Notes: a model not told the origin generated them from the sequence alone. A DNA stretch of 13,744 nucleotides from Synergistaceae bacterium (GCA_031274115.1 JAISQP010000019.1:1-13744); one strand, 5' to 3'; counted from the first letter of the stretch, positions 7,652-13,744 are shown. Program-made: numbers and translations.

Positions 7652-8134
7652 CTAACCGGCGTCGCCGGAGGTCTTCAGCTTGCTGAAGTTAATCACGAGC
7701 TGCTGAACGAGACGGAACGACATGAGAACCGTTCCGATGGGAACCGCCAGATAGGCTATCCACATCGGCACGCCCATCGCGGTCGACGTCTGTCCCTGAT
7801 TGAATATCATCCGGCAGAGCGACACGGACAAGCAGCAGAGGAAGATGGAAAAGGCCAGCCACAGGAGCAGCACTCCTATCTCGATAACGACGCGGAATCT
7901 CCCCGGCGCCTTGTCCGCCAGGCTCGTGATCCGCAAGTGCCTTCCCCTCTTCACCGCGTAGCTGGACGCCACCCAGGTCTGCCATACGTACATATACCTC
8001 GCCAGCTCCTCGCTCCAGGAGAGCGAGTCCCTGAACACATACCTCATCACGACCTGGAGGAATATAAGCGTCGTCGAAAACGCGAGCATCGTCATCAGAA
8101 CGTACTCATCGAGATTCGCGATTATTTTTTTCAT
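7652..8134 (-). CDS. dctQ: TRAP transporter small permease (DctQ family)
   Basis: A 160-residue four-helix inner-membrane protein typical of DctQ. The signature WSEELARYMYVW lies at about residues 40-51 after the first membrane segment, followed by RHLRITSL and two further hydrophobic stretches (about 84-107 and 121-142). DctQ pairs with DctM to form the membrane complex of the TRAP importer. The frame is open 11 codons further upstream, but the ATG at 8132-8134 is preferred. GGGGAG lies 6 bases before it, and the mature N-terminus then looks like other DctQ proteins. Its stop lies 12 bases before dctM. A GC-rich hairpin separates it from dctP upstream. Confidence 0.92.
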   Translation of the reverse strand: MKKIIANLDEYVLMTMLAFSTTLIFLQVVMRYVFRDSLSWSEELARYMYVWQTWVASSYAVKRGRHLRITSLADKAPGRFRVVIEIGVLLLWLAFSIFLCCLSVSLCRMIFNQGQTSTAMGVPMWIAYLAVPIGTVLMSFRLVQQLVINFSKLKTSGDAG

Positions 8135-8189
8135 TCTTCTCTCCCCTCTGTCACGCGCCCAACCCACGCCCGAAGCGTCTTTCCGATAA

Positions 8190-8217
8190 GCCGGGGCCCT
8201 GTGCGGAGGGCCCCGGC
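8190..8217 (-). promoter_or_regulatory. GC-rich stem-loop between dctP and dctQ
   Basis: A perfect 11-bp inverted repeat (8190-8200 with 8207-8217, core CCGGGGCCCT / AGGGCCCCGG) with a 6-base loop, 16 bases after the dctP stop on the transcribed minus strand. No U-run follows, so it is more likely a transcript-stabilising or attenuating element than a full terminator. Such a structure would allow more binding protein than permease to be made. Confidence 0.7.
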
Positions 8218-8233
8218 CGCGATTTTAAACCCG

Positions 8234-9238
8234 TCAGTCGTTCGCCTTGATAGCTCTGTCCAGCAGGTCTCTGCCGACGCTCGCCTCGAACTTGGCATAT
8301 ACCTCCTGGCAGGCTTTTACGAATTCGTCTTTCTCCTCAGGCGTAAGCTCATTTATCTCAACGCCCGCCTTCTTCATGGCCTCCTCGAACAACGCCTCGT
8401 TTTCGTGCATCATCTCGCGCTGGCGCTTCTCGAAGAACTTGCCGCCCTCCAGTACGGTCTTCTGATGCTCCGGCGGAAGGCTCTGAAAGAACTTCTCGCC
8501 CATGAGAAGAGGCGCCACCGCGTAAACGTGTCCCGTCTTTGATATGTACTTCTGAACCTCGTAGAGCTTTGAGGAGTAGATTAACAGAATCGGGTTCTCC
8601 TGGGCGTCGACGGTCTTCTGCTGCAACGCGGTGAACAGCTCGCTGAAGCTCATCGGCGTCGGGCTCGCGCCCATAAGCTTGAACGTCTCGATGAATATCG
8701 GGTTTTCCATTGTGCGTATTTTCAGGCCCTTGAGGTCCTCGGGCTTGTGAACCGGATTTCGGCTGTTCGTCATATGCCTGTAGCCGTTCGTTCCATAGGC
8801 CAGCACACGGAGCCCCTTCTTCAGCAGGAGTTCCCTGATCGTGTCGCCGACGTCGCCGTCGAGCGCTTTGTACGCCGCTTCCTCAGTCTTGAAGATAAAG
8901 GGGAAGTCGAAGACCCCGACCTTGGGCTCGAAAGCCACGAGCACTGATGATCCGACTACTCCCATTTCCACAGTGCCTATCTGCATCCCCTCAGTGACCT
9001 GCCTGTCCCCTCCAAGGGACGAGTTCCTGAACACGGTCAGCTCCAGTTCTCCGTTCGACCTCTCAGCCAGGAATTTGGCGAGTTCCGCAGCTACCTTCGC
9101 GGTTGGGTGAGTGTCCGAACCGACGCTGGCGTACTTCATCCTATACTTGGCAGCCGCCTCCGAACTCGTGACCCCGCAGAACAAAACCAACAGGAAAACG
9201 CAAAAAACAGAAAACAACACAGACTTTCTCATTGACAT
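8234..9238 (-). CDS. dctP: TRAP transporter solute-binding protein (DctP family)
   Basis: A 334-residue periplasmic binding protein, normal DctP length. A signal peptide (MSMRKSV, then a hydrophobic core to about residue 22, cleavage near SSEAAA-K31) directs export. Mature features are THPTAK (43-48), FRNSSLGGDRQVTEGMQIG (70-88), DFPF (111-114), GLKIRTMENP with R175 at the position that usually binds the substrate carboxylate, and TVDAQENP (209-216), a conserved hinge/ligand segment. Family knowledge: it captures the solute and hands it to DctQM. The ATG at 9236-9238 has AGGAGG at 8 bases. An out-of-frame ATG lies between them. It follows the hydroxyacid dehydrogenase gene by 40 bases. Confidence 0.95.
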   Translation of the reverse strand: MSMRKSVLFSVFCVFLLVLFCGVTSSEAAAKYRMKYASVGSDTHPTAKVAAELAKFLAERSNGELELTVFRNSSLGGDRQVTEGMQIGTVEMGVVGSSVLVAFEPKVGVFDFPFIFKTEEAAYKALDGDVGDTIRELLLKKGLRVLAYGTNGYRHMTNSRNPVHKPEDLKGLKIRTMENPIFIETFKLMGASPTPMSFSELFTALQQKTVDAQENPILLIYSSKLYEVQKYISKTGHVYAVAPLLMGEKFFQSLPPEHQKTVLEGGKFFEKRQREMMHENEALFEEAMKKAGVEINELTPEEKDEFVKACQEVYAKFEASVGRDLLDRAIKAND

Positions 9239-9278
9239 TTCATACTCCTCCTATATGTTTTTTCTGGACGAATAGCGG

Positions 9279-10241
9279 TCAGTTGACGCATCCGCCAGGT
9301 TGACGCCCATCGAACACGGCTAGAGCGGACTCCGCCGCCTCAATCCTCATGCGCTTTATCGCGGTGGACGTGTACCACGCCACATGAGGCGTGACCACGC
9401 ACTTTTTCTGGTCATACAGAACATGTTCCGCCGGAGACGGCTCGGGCTCCACGACGTCGACCGCGGCGCCGGCCAGACGCCCATTCTCCAAAGCGTCGTT
9501 CAGCGCGTCGTTATCGACGAGCGCTCCTCTCGCGCAGTTTATGAGGTACGCGGTCGGCTTCATCATTTCGAGTTTCTCCGCGCTGACGAGGTGATAGCTC
9601 TCCTTCGACAGCGGCACGTGAATCGACAGAATATCGGCGTCCCTTATCAGGGAGTCCATGTCGCCGTACGCCTCGACTCCGATTTTGCGCGCGATTTCGA
9701 GGTCCATGAACGGGTCATACGCCGTCACTTTTCCGAAGAGCGGGCGCGCTTTTTCGGCGAGCCTGCGCGATATGCGACCGAAACCGAGCAGAGCCAGGTT
9801 CATCTCGCAAATTTTAATATTGGCTGGAAACGAGTTGAAGCTCCAGATATGATTTACCTTTACCTCGTGACTGTAGAAAGGGATGTTCCTGCCAAGCATC
9901 AGGGCGAACGCCAGAGCGTGATCCGAGACCTCGTCGGTGTTGAAGCCGGGGACATTGCAGACCTTTATGCCCCGCGACGTAGCCTCTGGAACGTCGATGT
10001 TGTCGAAGCCCTGCCCATGCCTGCAAACAACCTCGCAATGCGGCATACCGCTCATGACTTCCCCCGTGACTTTAGCGTTCGTCAGAATCAGCGCGTCGAA
10101 GCTCCCTCTCGCGGCGGCGAATTCGCTCGCGTCATTCACCCCGACAATCTCGATGTCACGTCCCGCAAAGAGAGCGCGCTCGACGGAATAATCGTCAAAC
10201 GAGCTGCAACCGCTGAAGATACCAACAACCTTGTGAACCAT
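9279..10241 (-). CDS. NAD(P)-dependent D-2-hydroxyacid dehydrogenase (first of two)
   Basis: A 320-residue enzyme of the D-isomer-specific 2-hydroxyacid dehydrogenase family (phosphoglycerate dehydrogenase/CtBP-like). Seen are CRHGQGFDNIDV (73-84), the helix with SDHALAFALMLGRNI (106-120), a Rossmann loop GFGRIS (153-158) and VTAYDPF (172-178). The catalytic set is R238 (NCARGALVD), E267 (VEPEP) and H286 (TPHVAWY). The third glycine expected in the GxGxxG loop is a serine here. It interconverts a 2-oxo acid and a D-2-hydroxy acid in the cytoplasm. Start: AGGAGG lies 8 bases before the ATG at 10239-10241; an upstream GTG in frame overlaps that ribosome-binding site and is rejected. It is the first gene of the regulated minus-strand cluster. 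Confidence 0.9.
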   Translation of the reverse strand: MVHKVVGIFSGCSSFDDYSVERALFAGRDIEIVGVNDASEFAAARGSFDALILTNAKVTGEVMSGMPHCEVVCRHGQGFDNIDVPEATSRGIKVCNVPGFNTDEVSDHALAFALMLGRNIPFYSHEVKVNHIWSFNSFPANIKICEMNLALLGFGRISRRLAEKARPLFGKVTAYDPFMDLEIARKIGVEAYGDMDSLIRDADILSIHVPLSKESYHLVSAEKLEMMKPTAYLINCARGALVDNDALNDALENGRLAGAAVDVVEPEPSPAEHVLYDQKKCVVTPHVAWYTSTAIKRMRIEAAESALAVFDGRQPGGCVN

Positions 10242-10339
10242 ACGCCACACCTCCTGAAAATTTTCGGTAGATGATTAGAAACGAGCTTGACACGCTACCG
10301 TTAAAGAACTTAAAATACGGATTATCGAGGAAATGTAAG

Positions 10340-10350
10340 ATGTCTGACAT
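10340..10350. promoter_or_regulatory. Palindromic operator candidate for the FCD/GntR regulator
   Basis: ATGTCTGACAT is a perfect 5+1+5 palindrome and carries the GT-N3-AC core known for operators of the FadR/FCD subfamily. It overlaps the -10 hexamer and expected start point of the minus-strand promoter, the classic place for repression, and lies 90 bases upstream of the regulator gene. Confidence 0.6.
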
Positions 10351-10377
10351 TTAATCATGCGTCTTTAGAATTGTCAA
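10349..10377 (-). promoter_or_regulatory. Promoter of the dehydrogenase-TRAP-aminotransferase-amidohydrolase cluster
   Basis: On the minus strand a perfect -35 TTGACA (10372-10377) is followed after 17 bases by TTAAAT (10349-10354, four of six). Transcription would start near 10342, giving a leader of about 100 bases before the dehydrogenase ATG. The palindrome at 10340-10350 overlaps the -10. Confidence 0.6.
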
Positions 10378-10395
10378 CCGCCTATTTCTTACTGC

Positions 10396-10431
10396 TTGTT
10401 TTTTAATGAATTAGAGCGATATAAGACGTCT
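10396..10431 (+). promoter_or_regulatory. Candidate regulator promoter with half-operator copy
   Basis: TTGTTT (10396-10401), 18 bases, then TATAAG (10420-10425, five of six to -10). The -35 is poor, and transcription would start only a few bases before the GTG. TAAGACGTCT (10422-10431) overlaps the -10 and differs by one base from TAAGATGTCT (10336-10345) at the main operator, suggesting autoregulation. Confidence 0.3.
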
Positions 10432-10439
10432 AATGCGAG

Positions 10440-11249
10440 GTGGAGCGACTGTTTGAAAATTTAAATATGCCCAAAAAGTCCTCACTCGTTTATAAACAAA
10501 TAGCGGACAGAATAAAAGCGGGGGTTTTTCCCGCAAGGTCAAGGCTACCCAACGAACTGGAGCTCTCGCGAGAATTTGGAGTCAGCAGGTCCGTCGTCCG
10601 TGAGGCGCTGAGCGCACTCGAGATAGTCGACATAATCGAGAGGCGCGCCGGGGATGGCACATACATAAGGGAGGCGTCCGTCGCGAATCTCCGCGCCGGC
10701 TTATCGCACGAGCCGATCATACTCCAGACATTCAAAAAAATAGAGGAGTGCGGCGGATCTTTTACCGCGTTTGAGGCTCGCAGTCTTACCGAGCCGATTC
10801 TGGCCGGCATCGCGGCCATGAGAGCTGACGAACGTGACATCGCCGAGATAAAAGCTTTGTGCGCCACATTCAAACAGGCGTTGAACGACTTCGACAAAGA
10901 GCTGTTCAGGAAAACGGACGTCGATTTTCACCGCCGCATAGCGAACTCCTCTAAAAACGAACTCCTGGAGGCTTTTCTGCTGCACCTCATTGAAGCGGAA
11001 AAATATCTTCTGTGGAGGAAGGAGATAAATTGGCCGACCCGCGAGAGGATGTCCTTAAGCGTAAACGAGCACATCACAGTTGCGAACGCGATATTCGACA
11101 GGGACTACGGCGCCGCGGTGGAAGCCATGCAGAGGCACTTCGTCTTTCACTGGGATGAAATGGCGCGCTTAATGAAAGAAATTGGGATAAGCGACTGTAA
11201 TTTTAGTACGCCCCTCGAATTTATGTCGGTTTTGAAATCCGAGGCATGA
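10440..11249 (+). CDS. GntR family transcriptional regulator, FadR/FCD subfamily
   Basis: A 269-residue DNA-binding regulator. The N-terminal winged helix-turn-helix spans about residues 14-77 (VYKQIADRIKAGVF, SRLPNELELSREFGVSRSVVREAL, then the wing ERRAGDGTYI). The C-terminal FCD effector domain spans about 108-247 and shows the usual metal-ligand pattern D160, H164, H211, H233, so it probably binds a metal-coordinated small carboxylate. The last 20 residues form a tail beyond the domain. The GTG at 10440 is taken as the start: an in-frame TAA lies 6 bases upstream, and the next ATG (10467) would have no ribosome-binding site. It is divergent to the dehydrogenase-TRAP cluster, with a matching operator between them, so local control is the natural inference. 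The ligand may be the transported solute or a breakdown product. Confidence 0.92.
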   Translation: MERLFENLNMPKKSSLVYKQIADRIKAGVFPARSRLPNELELSREFGVSRSVVREALSALEIVDIIERRAGDGTYIREASVANLRAGLSHEPIILQTFKKIEECGGSFTAFEARSLTEPILAGIAAMRADERDIAEIKALCATFKQALNDFDKELFRKTDVDFHRRIANSSKNELLEAFLLHLIEAEKYLLWRKEINWPTRERMSLSVNEHITVANAIFDRDYGAAVEAMQRHFVFHWDEMARLMKEIGISDCNFSTPLEFMSVLKSEA

Positions 11250-11323
11250 AGTTAAAGGAGTAAAAGCGATTATTCGACATCTCCGCTTTGTCATTAAAAC
11301 CTGTTTAAAATCAAATTGGCATC

Positions 11324-11332
11324 TGATAAAAT
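11324..11332 (+). promoter_or_regulatory. Extended -10 promoter candidate for the chromate-transporter-like gene
   Basis: TG-A-TAAAAT (11324-11332) is an extended -10 with five of six matches. A clear -35 at the right distance is lacking. A start near 11339 would leave a short leader carrying the ribosome-binding site at 11351-11356. The 112 bases between the regulator stop and this gene show no convincing terminator. Confidence 0.35.
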
Positions 11333-11361
11333 GTCCGCATAAAACAAGAGAGGTGACGCAT

Positions 11362-11892
11362 TTGAACGTGAAAATTTTATTTACACTGTTTTTTACAATG
11401 GCAAAGCTTGGCTGCGCGGCTTACGGCGGAGGACCTTCGGTCATACCGCTGTTGCAGACCGAAGTCGTCAAGGTTCGCCAATGGATGCATATAGAGGACT
11501 TCATGGACGCCCTTGCTGTGGGAAACGCTCTGCCAGGCCCTATAGCGACCAAAATGGCGGCAGTCATAGGGCATAAGGTGGCAGGTTTCGCCGGGGCGAC
11601 GATGGCCGTCCTCGGCATGATCCTCCCCAGTATAATTCTGGTGCTGCTGCTGCTCAAGCTGGTTGGAATGGTAAAGGACAACCCCAAGATATTGAGCATG
11701 CTGAAGGGCCTCAGACCAGTCGTGGTAGCGATGCTGGCATACACTGCCTACAGCATGGCGCCGTCGTCCATGAAGGGGGCGTCTACGTGGTGCATTGGGC
11801 TGATAGCGTTGCTGCTCATGATTTTTACAAAAATCAACCCTGTGTGGATAATAGCCGCCGGCGCGGCGACCGGGGTTATTTTCAAGCTCTGA
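11362..11892 (+). CDS. Short-chain chromate transporter (CHR) family membrane protein
   Basis: A 176-residue single-CHR-domain membrane protein. Signature segments are FTMAKLGCAAYGGGPSVIPL near the N-terminus (about residues 11-30) and NALPGPIATKMAAVIGHKVAG (about 55-75), followed by several hydrophobic helices (MAVLGMILPSIILVLLLL, GLIALLLMIF, WIIAAGAATGVIF). Family knowledge: CHR proteins include chromate exporters, but many short-chain members have unknown anion substrates. They usually occur as adjacent gene pairs forming a heteromeric transporter; no partner is adjacent here. Start: a GAGAGGTGA ribosome-binding site (AGGTGA 11351-11356) precedes the TTG at 11362-11364 by 5 bases. The in-frame GTG at 11353 overlaps that site and is less likely. 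Gene symbol withheld because the chromate role is unproven. Confidence 0.85.
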   Translation: MNVKILFTLFFTMAKLGCAAYGGGPSVIPLLQTEVVKVRQWMHIEDFMDALAVGNALPGPIATKMAAVIGHKVAGFAGATMAVLGMILPSIILVLLLLKLVGMVKDNPKILSMLKGLRPVVVAMLAYTAYSMAPSSMKGASTWCIGLIALLLMIFTKINPVWIIAAGAATGVIFKL

Positions 11893-11952
11893 GAAGCGCG
11901 TACATGCGCGGTAGACGGTAAAGGCGCGCGCAGGGACAGGAGGCCGGCTGTT

Positions 11953-12912
11953 TTGAAGATTGTCTTTATCGATCAGGATTATCGCCTGAACGTCTTTGGC
12001 GGGGAAGAGATAGTTTCTCCGCTCCGTGAGTTTGGCGAGGTCGAGTGCTACGACGACCTGCCCTGCTCGCAGGAAGTTCTGTACGAGCGCGGCCGCGACG
12101 CCGAGGTCATATTCATCAAGATCAACCAGCCCGGCAACGAATTGATAGACCTGCTCACAAGGCTGAAATTTATACAATTCATCGGGATCGGCTATAACAA
12201 CTACGTGGACGTGGGACACTGCAATTCGAGAGGGATACTGGTTCGCGGCATAGGCGAATATGGCAGCAACTCCGTAGCGGAATTTACGCTCGGTTTCATC
12301 CTGTGCGCAATAAGGGGAATCCCGGCCGCTGACAGGCGCATGAAAAATAAATCCTGGGACTTGAGCGGGCTGCTGGGCATGGAGCTGTCGTCCTCTACGG
12401 TCGGCATAATTGGAACGGGCGCGGTCGGCAGCCTGGTCGCTCAGAAAATTTCTCTCCTCGGCGCTAAGACGCTAGCCTGCGACATACACCCGAAACAGGA
12501 ATTGACCGACAGATACGGAGTGAGGTACGTGGATATCGAGACGTTAATGAAGGAATCCGACATAGTCTCGGTTCACCTGAAATACTCCGCCGAAACGGAA
12601 AAGATAATCTCGAGAAAATTATTGGGCGCTATGAAAGAAGGTTCGTATTTTATCAACACATCCAGGGCGCAGATAGTCGACTACGCCGCCCTGGAGGACA
12701 TGCTGCGCGGCGGCGGGATCGCTGGGGCCGCGATAGACGTCCACTACGGCGAACCGCCGGCCGACTGGGGCCTCGCCTCTATGGAGAATGTCGTGGCGAC
12801 GCCGCACATGGGTTATTACACAAAAGTGGCCAATACGAACATGCTCCGGCTGAGCGTCGAATCCGTCCTTGATTATTTGATAAGCCGCCGGGAATACCCT
12901 GTTGTACTATAA
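11953..12912 (+). CDS. NAD(P)-dependent D-2-hydroxyacid dehydrogenase (second of two)
   Basis: A 319-residue D-isomer-specific 2-hydroxyacid dehydrogenase. Seen are FIGIGYNNYVDV (76-87), SVAEFTLGFILCAIRGIP (107-124), a complete Rossmann loop GTGAVG (154-159) with acidic D177 (ACDIHP) suggesting NAD preference, and catalytic R238 (NTSRAQIVD), E267 (YGEPP) and H285 (TPHMGYY). It is overall quite different in sequence from the dehydrogenase at 9279-10241, although the catalytic residues fall at nearly the same positions; they are distant paralogues rather than a recent duplication. The TTG start (11953) is supported by AGGAGG at 11938-11943 with 9-base spacing. It lies 60 bases after the CHR gene and is probably co-transcribed with it. 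The physiological 2-hydroxy acid is unknown. Confidence 0.9.
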   Translation: MKIVFIDQDYRLNVFGGEEIVSPLREFGEVECYDDLPCSQEVLYERGRDAEVIFIKINQPGNELIDLLTRLKFIQFIGIGYNNYVDVGHCNSRGILVRGIGEYGSNSVAEFTLGFILCAIRGIPAADRRMKNKSWDLSGLLGMELSSSTVGIIGTGAVGSLVAQKISLLGAKTLACDIHPKQELTDRYGVRYVDIETLMKESDIVSVHLKYSAETEKIISRKLLGAMKEGSYFINTSRAQIVDYAALEDMLRGGGIAGAAIDVHYGEPPADWGLASMENVVATPHMGYYTKVANTNMLRLSVESVLDYLISRREYPVVL

Positions 12913-12922
12913 AAAAAAATCG

Positions 12923-12935
12923 TGATATAGTATCA
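12923..12935. promoter_or_regulatory. Perfect short palindrome between the second dehydrogenase and lat
   Basis: TGATA-TAG-TATCA is a perfect 5+3+5 inverted repeat just after the dehydrogenase stop. Downstream, TTAAATCGC occurs twice (12949-12957 and 13003-13011), the second followed by AAAACGCG. These look like protein-binding elements rather than a terminator. A weak promoter candidate is TTGAGT (12981-12986), 16 bases, TTAAAT (13003-13008). Confidence 0.35.
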
Positions 12936-13061
12936 AAATATTTACTGGTTAAATCGCTTATAGGCTTATACTTTTTCCAATTGAGTTCTTAGGAAACACT
13001 GATTAAATCGCGAAAACGCGCATTGACAGGTATAACACATAACATAGGGGGGTAACAGATT

Positions 13062-13744
13062 ATGTCCGCAAAGTTTGACGTATCGCCGAATGAGGTTTTT
13101 CCTGTTCTTGAAAAATGGATATTGAGAGACGGCTACGACATTGTCATCGACATGGAGAAATCGAGCGGCAGTCACGTGATCGATGCGAAGACCGGGGAGG
13201 ACTGGCTTGATTTCTATACTTTTTTTGCCTCCGCCCCATTTGGAATGAATCACCCAAAGCTGGCCAACGACGAGTTCAAGGAGCAGATTTTCCGCGCCGC
13301 GATTAACAAGGTCGCGAACTCGGACATCTATACTCAGGAGATGGGCGATTTCGTCAAGACCTTCGGGGAGGTCGCCATACCCGAGGGGTTCAACCATATC
13401 TTCCTCGTCGATTATGGTACGCTCGCGGTCGAAAACGCTTTCAAGGTCGCCATGGACTGGAAGGTGAACAAGCTCCTGGAGAGGGGCAAGGTCACAAAAG
13501 GCGAGGCTATAGCCGGATCGAAGGGAACCAAAATTATACACTTCAACGAGGCTTTCCATGGCCGCGGAGGTTACACGCTCTCCGTGACAAACACCACCGA
13601 TCCCAACAAATACCAGCGTTTCGCGAAATTCTGCGACTGGCCCAGGATCATCAACCCGAAGGCCATTTTTCCCATAGAGGAGAACATCGGCACGATCGAG
13701 TGGCTGGAGTCGCAGGCGACAAAACAGATAATGAACGTCATCGA
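13062..13744 (+). CDS. lat: L-lysine 6-transaminase, 5' part (runs off the window)
   Basis: The frame runs open from the ATG at 13062 to the last base, giving 227 residues of an expected roughly 440-450. It matches the class III, PLP-dependent lysine epsilon-aminotransferase pattern: GYDIVIDMEKSSGSHVIDA (24-42), the FYTFFASAPFGMNHPKL block (51-67), NKVANSDIYT (82-91), LAVENAFKVAMDWK (121-134), the FHGRGGYTLSVTNT block (165-178), and DWPRI (192-196). Family knowledge: it moves the 6-amino group of L-lysine to 2-oxoglutarate, giving 2-aminoadipate 6-semialdehyde and glutamate, for lysine catabolism. The catalytic lysine lies beyond the window. At the phosphate-binding turn it reads DYGT, where mycobacterial Lat, as I recall it, has EGGA. 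The ribosome-binding site AGGGGGG lies 9 bases before the ATG. Its opposite strand has a 197-residue open frame that I regard as a shadow. Confidence 0.88.
   Translation, partial: MSAKFDVSPNEVFPVLEKWILRDGYDIVIDMEKSSGSHVIDAKTGEDWLDFYTFFASAPFGMNHPKLANDEFKEQIFRAAINKVANSDIYTQEMGDFVKTFGEVAIPEGFNHIFLVDYGTLAVENAFKVAMDWKVNKLLERGKVTKGEAIAGSKGTKIIHFNEAFHGRGGYTLSVTNTTDPNKYQRFAKFCDWPRIINPKAIFPIEENIGTIEWLESQATKQIMNVI

Noticed and set aside
9384..10274. Long plus-strand open frame (296 codons) opposite the first dehydrogenase
   Set aside because: It lies antisense to a gene with clear family motifs, is rich in Arg and His as GC-rich shadows are, and has no recognisable domain.
10265..10300. CGGTAG / CTACCG inverted repeat in the leader of the first dehydrogenase
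   Set aside because: Only 6 bp with a 24-base loop; it does not resemble a known riboswitch or attenuator and may be chance.
11251..11352. In-frame upstream extension of the CHR protein after an AAAGGAG motif
   Set aside because: The frame is open but contains no ATG, GTG or TTG, and the family N-terminus is already complete from the TTG at 11362.
13023..13036. TTGACA followed by TATAAC upstream of lat as a promoter
   Set aside because: The two hexamers are only 2 bases apart, and no -10 lies 16-18 bases after TTGACA, where the ribosome-binding site begins.
12966..13559. 197-codon minus-strand frame opposite lat
   Set aside because: It is antisense to clear lysine 6-transaminase motifs and to the lat ribosome-binding site.

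Overview
The window reads as a chromosomal segment of an anaerobic, amino-acid-fermenting bacterium, most likely a member of Synergistota. This is inference: no rRNA or other marker gene is present. It rests on the moderately high GC, a methylmalonyl-CoA mutase GTPase, a GntR-controlled TRAP transporter operon, several amino-acid and hydroxy-acid enzymes, and an L-lysine 6-transaminase. No mobile element, tRNA, rRNA or CRISPR array is visible.

Minus strand, right to left from about 10.35 kb to base 1. A divergent promoter near 10.35 kb drives a compact cluster: D-2-hydroxyacid dehydrogenase (9279-10241), TRAP solute-binding protein DctP (8234-9238), TRAP small permease DctQ (7652-8134), TRAP large permease DctM (6359-7639), class I/II aminotransferase (5105-6295), YtcJ-like amidohydrolase (3464-5080) and a small membrane protein (3200-3451). 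Stem-loops sit just downstream of dctP and directly after dctM, where they could set relative transcript levels. A weak hairpin at 3171-3191 may end the unit. Beyond it, a separate promoter candidate precedes an exported TPR/beta-propeller protein (1071-3062) followed by meaB (97-1038). The start codon and Shine-Dalgarno sequence of one more minus-strand gene lie at the left edge.

Plus strand, from 10.44 kb rightwards. A GntR/FadR-type (FCD) regulator (10440-11249) is followed by a short single-domain chromate-transporter-family protein (11362-11892), a second D-2-hydroxyacid dehydrogenase (11953-12912) and the 5' part of an L-lysine 6-transaminase gene (13062 to the window end). The first three of these appear to use GTG or TTG starts.

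How they may work together: the FCD regulator probably controls the divergent cluster. A perfect palindrome with the GT-N3-AC core of FadR-subfamily operators overlaps the -10 and start region of a good minus-strand promoter (TTGACA, 17 bp, TTAAAT). A near-copy of half the motif overlaps the regulator's own candidate -10. The gene content suggests TRAP uptake of a carboxylate-bearing amide or N-acyl compound, hydrolysis by the amidohydrolase, transamination to a 2-oxo acid, and NAD(P)H-dependent reduction to a 2-hydroxy acid. The substrate cannot be read from the sequence.
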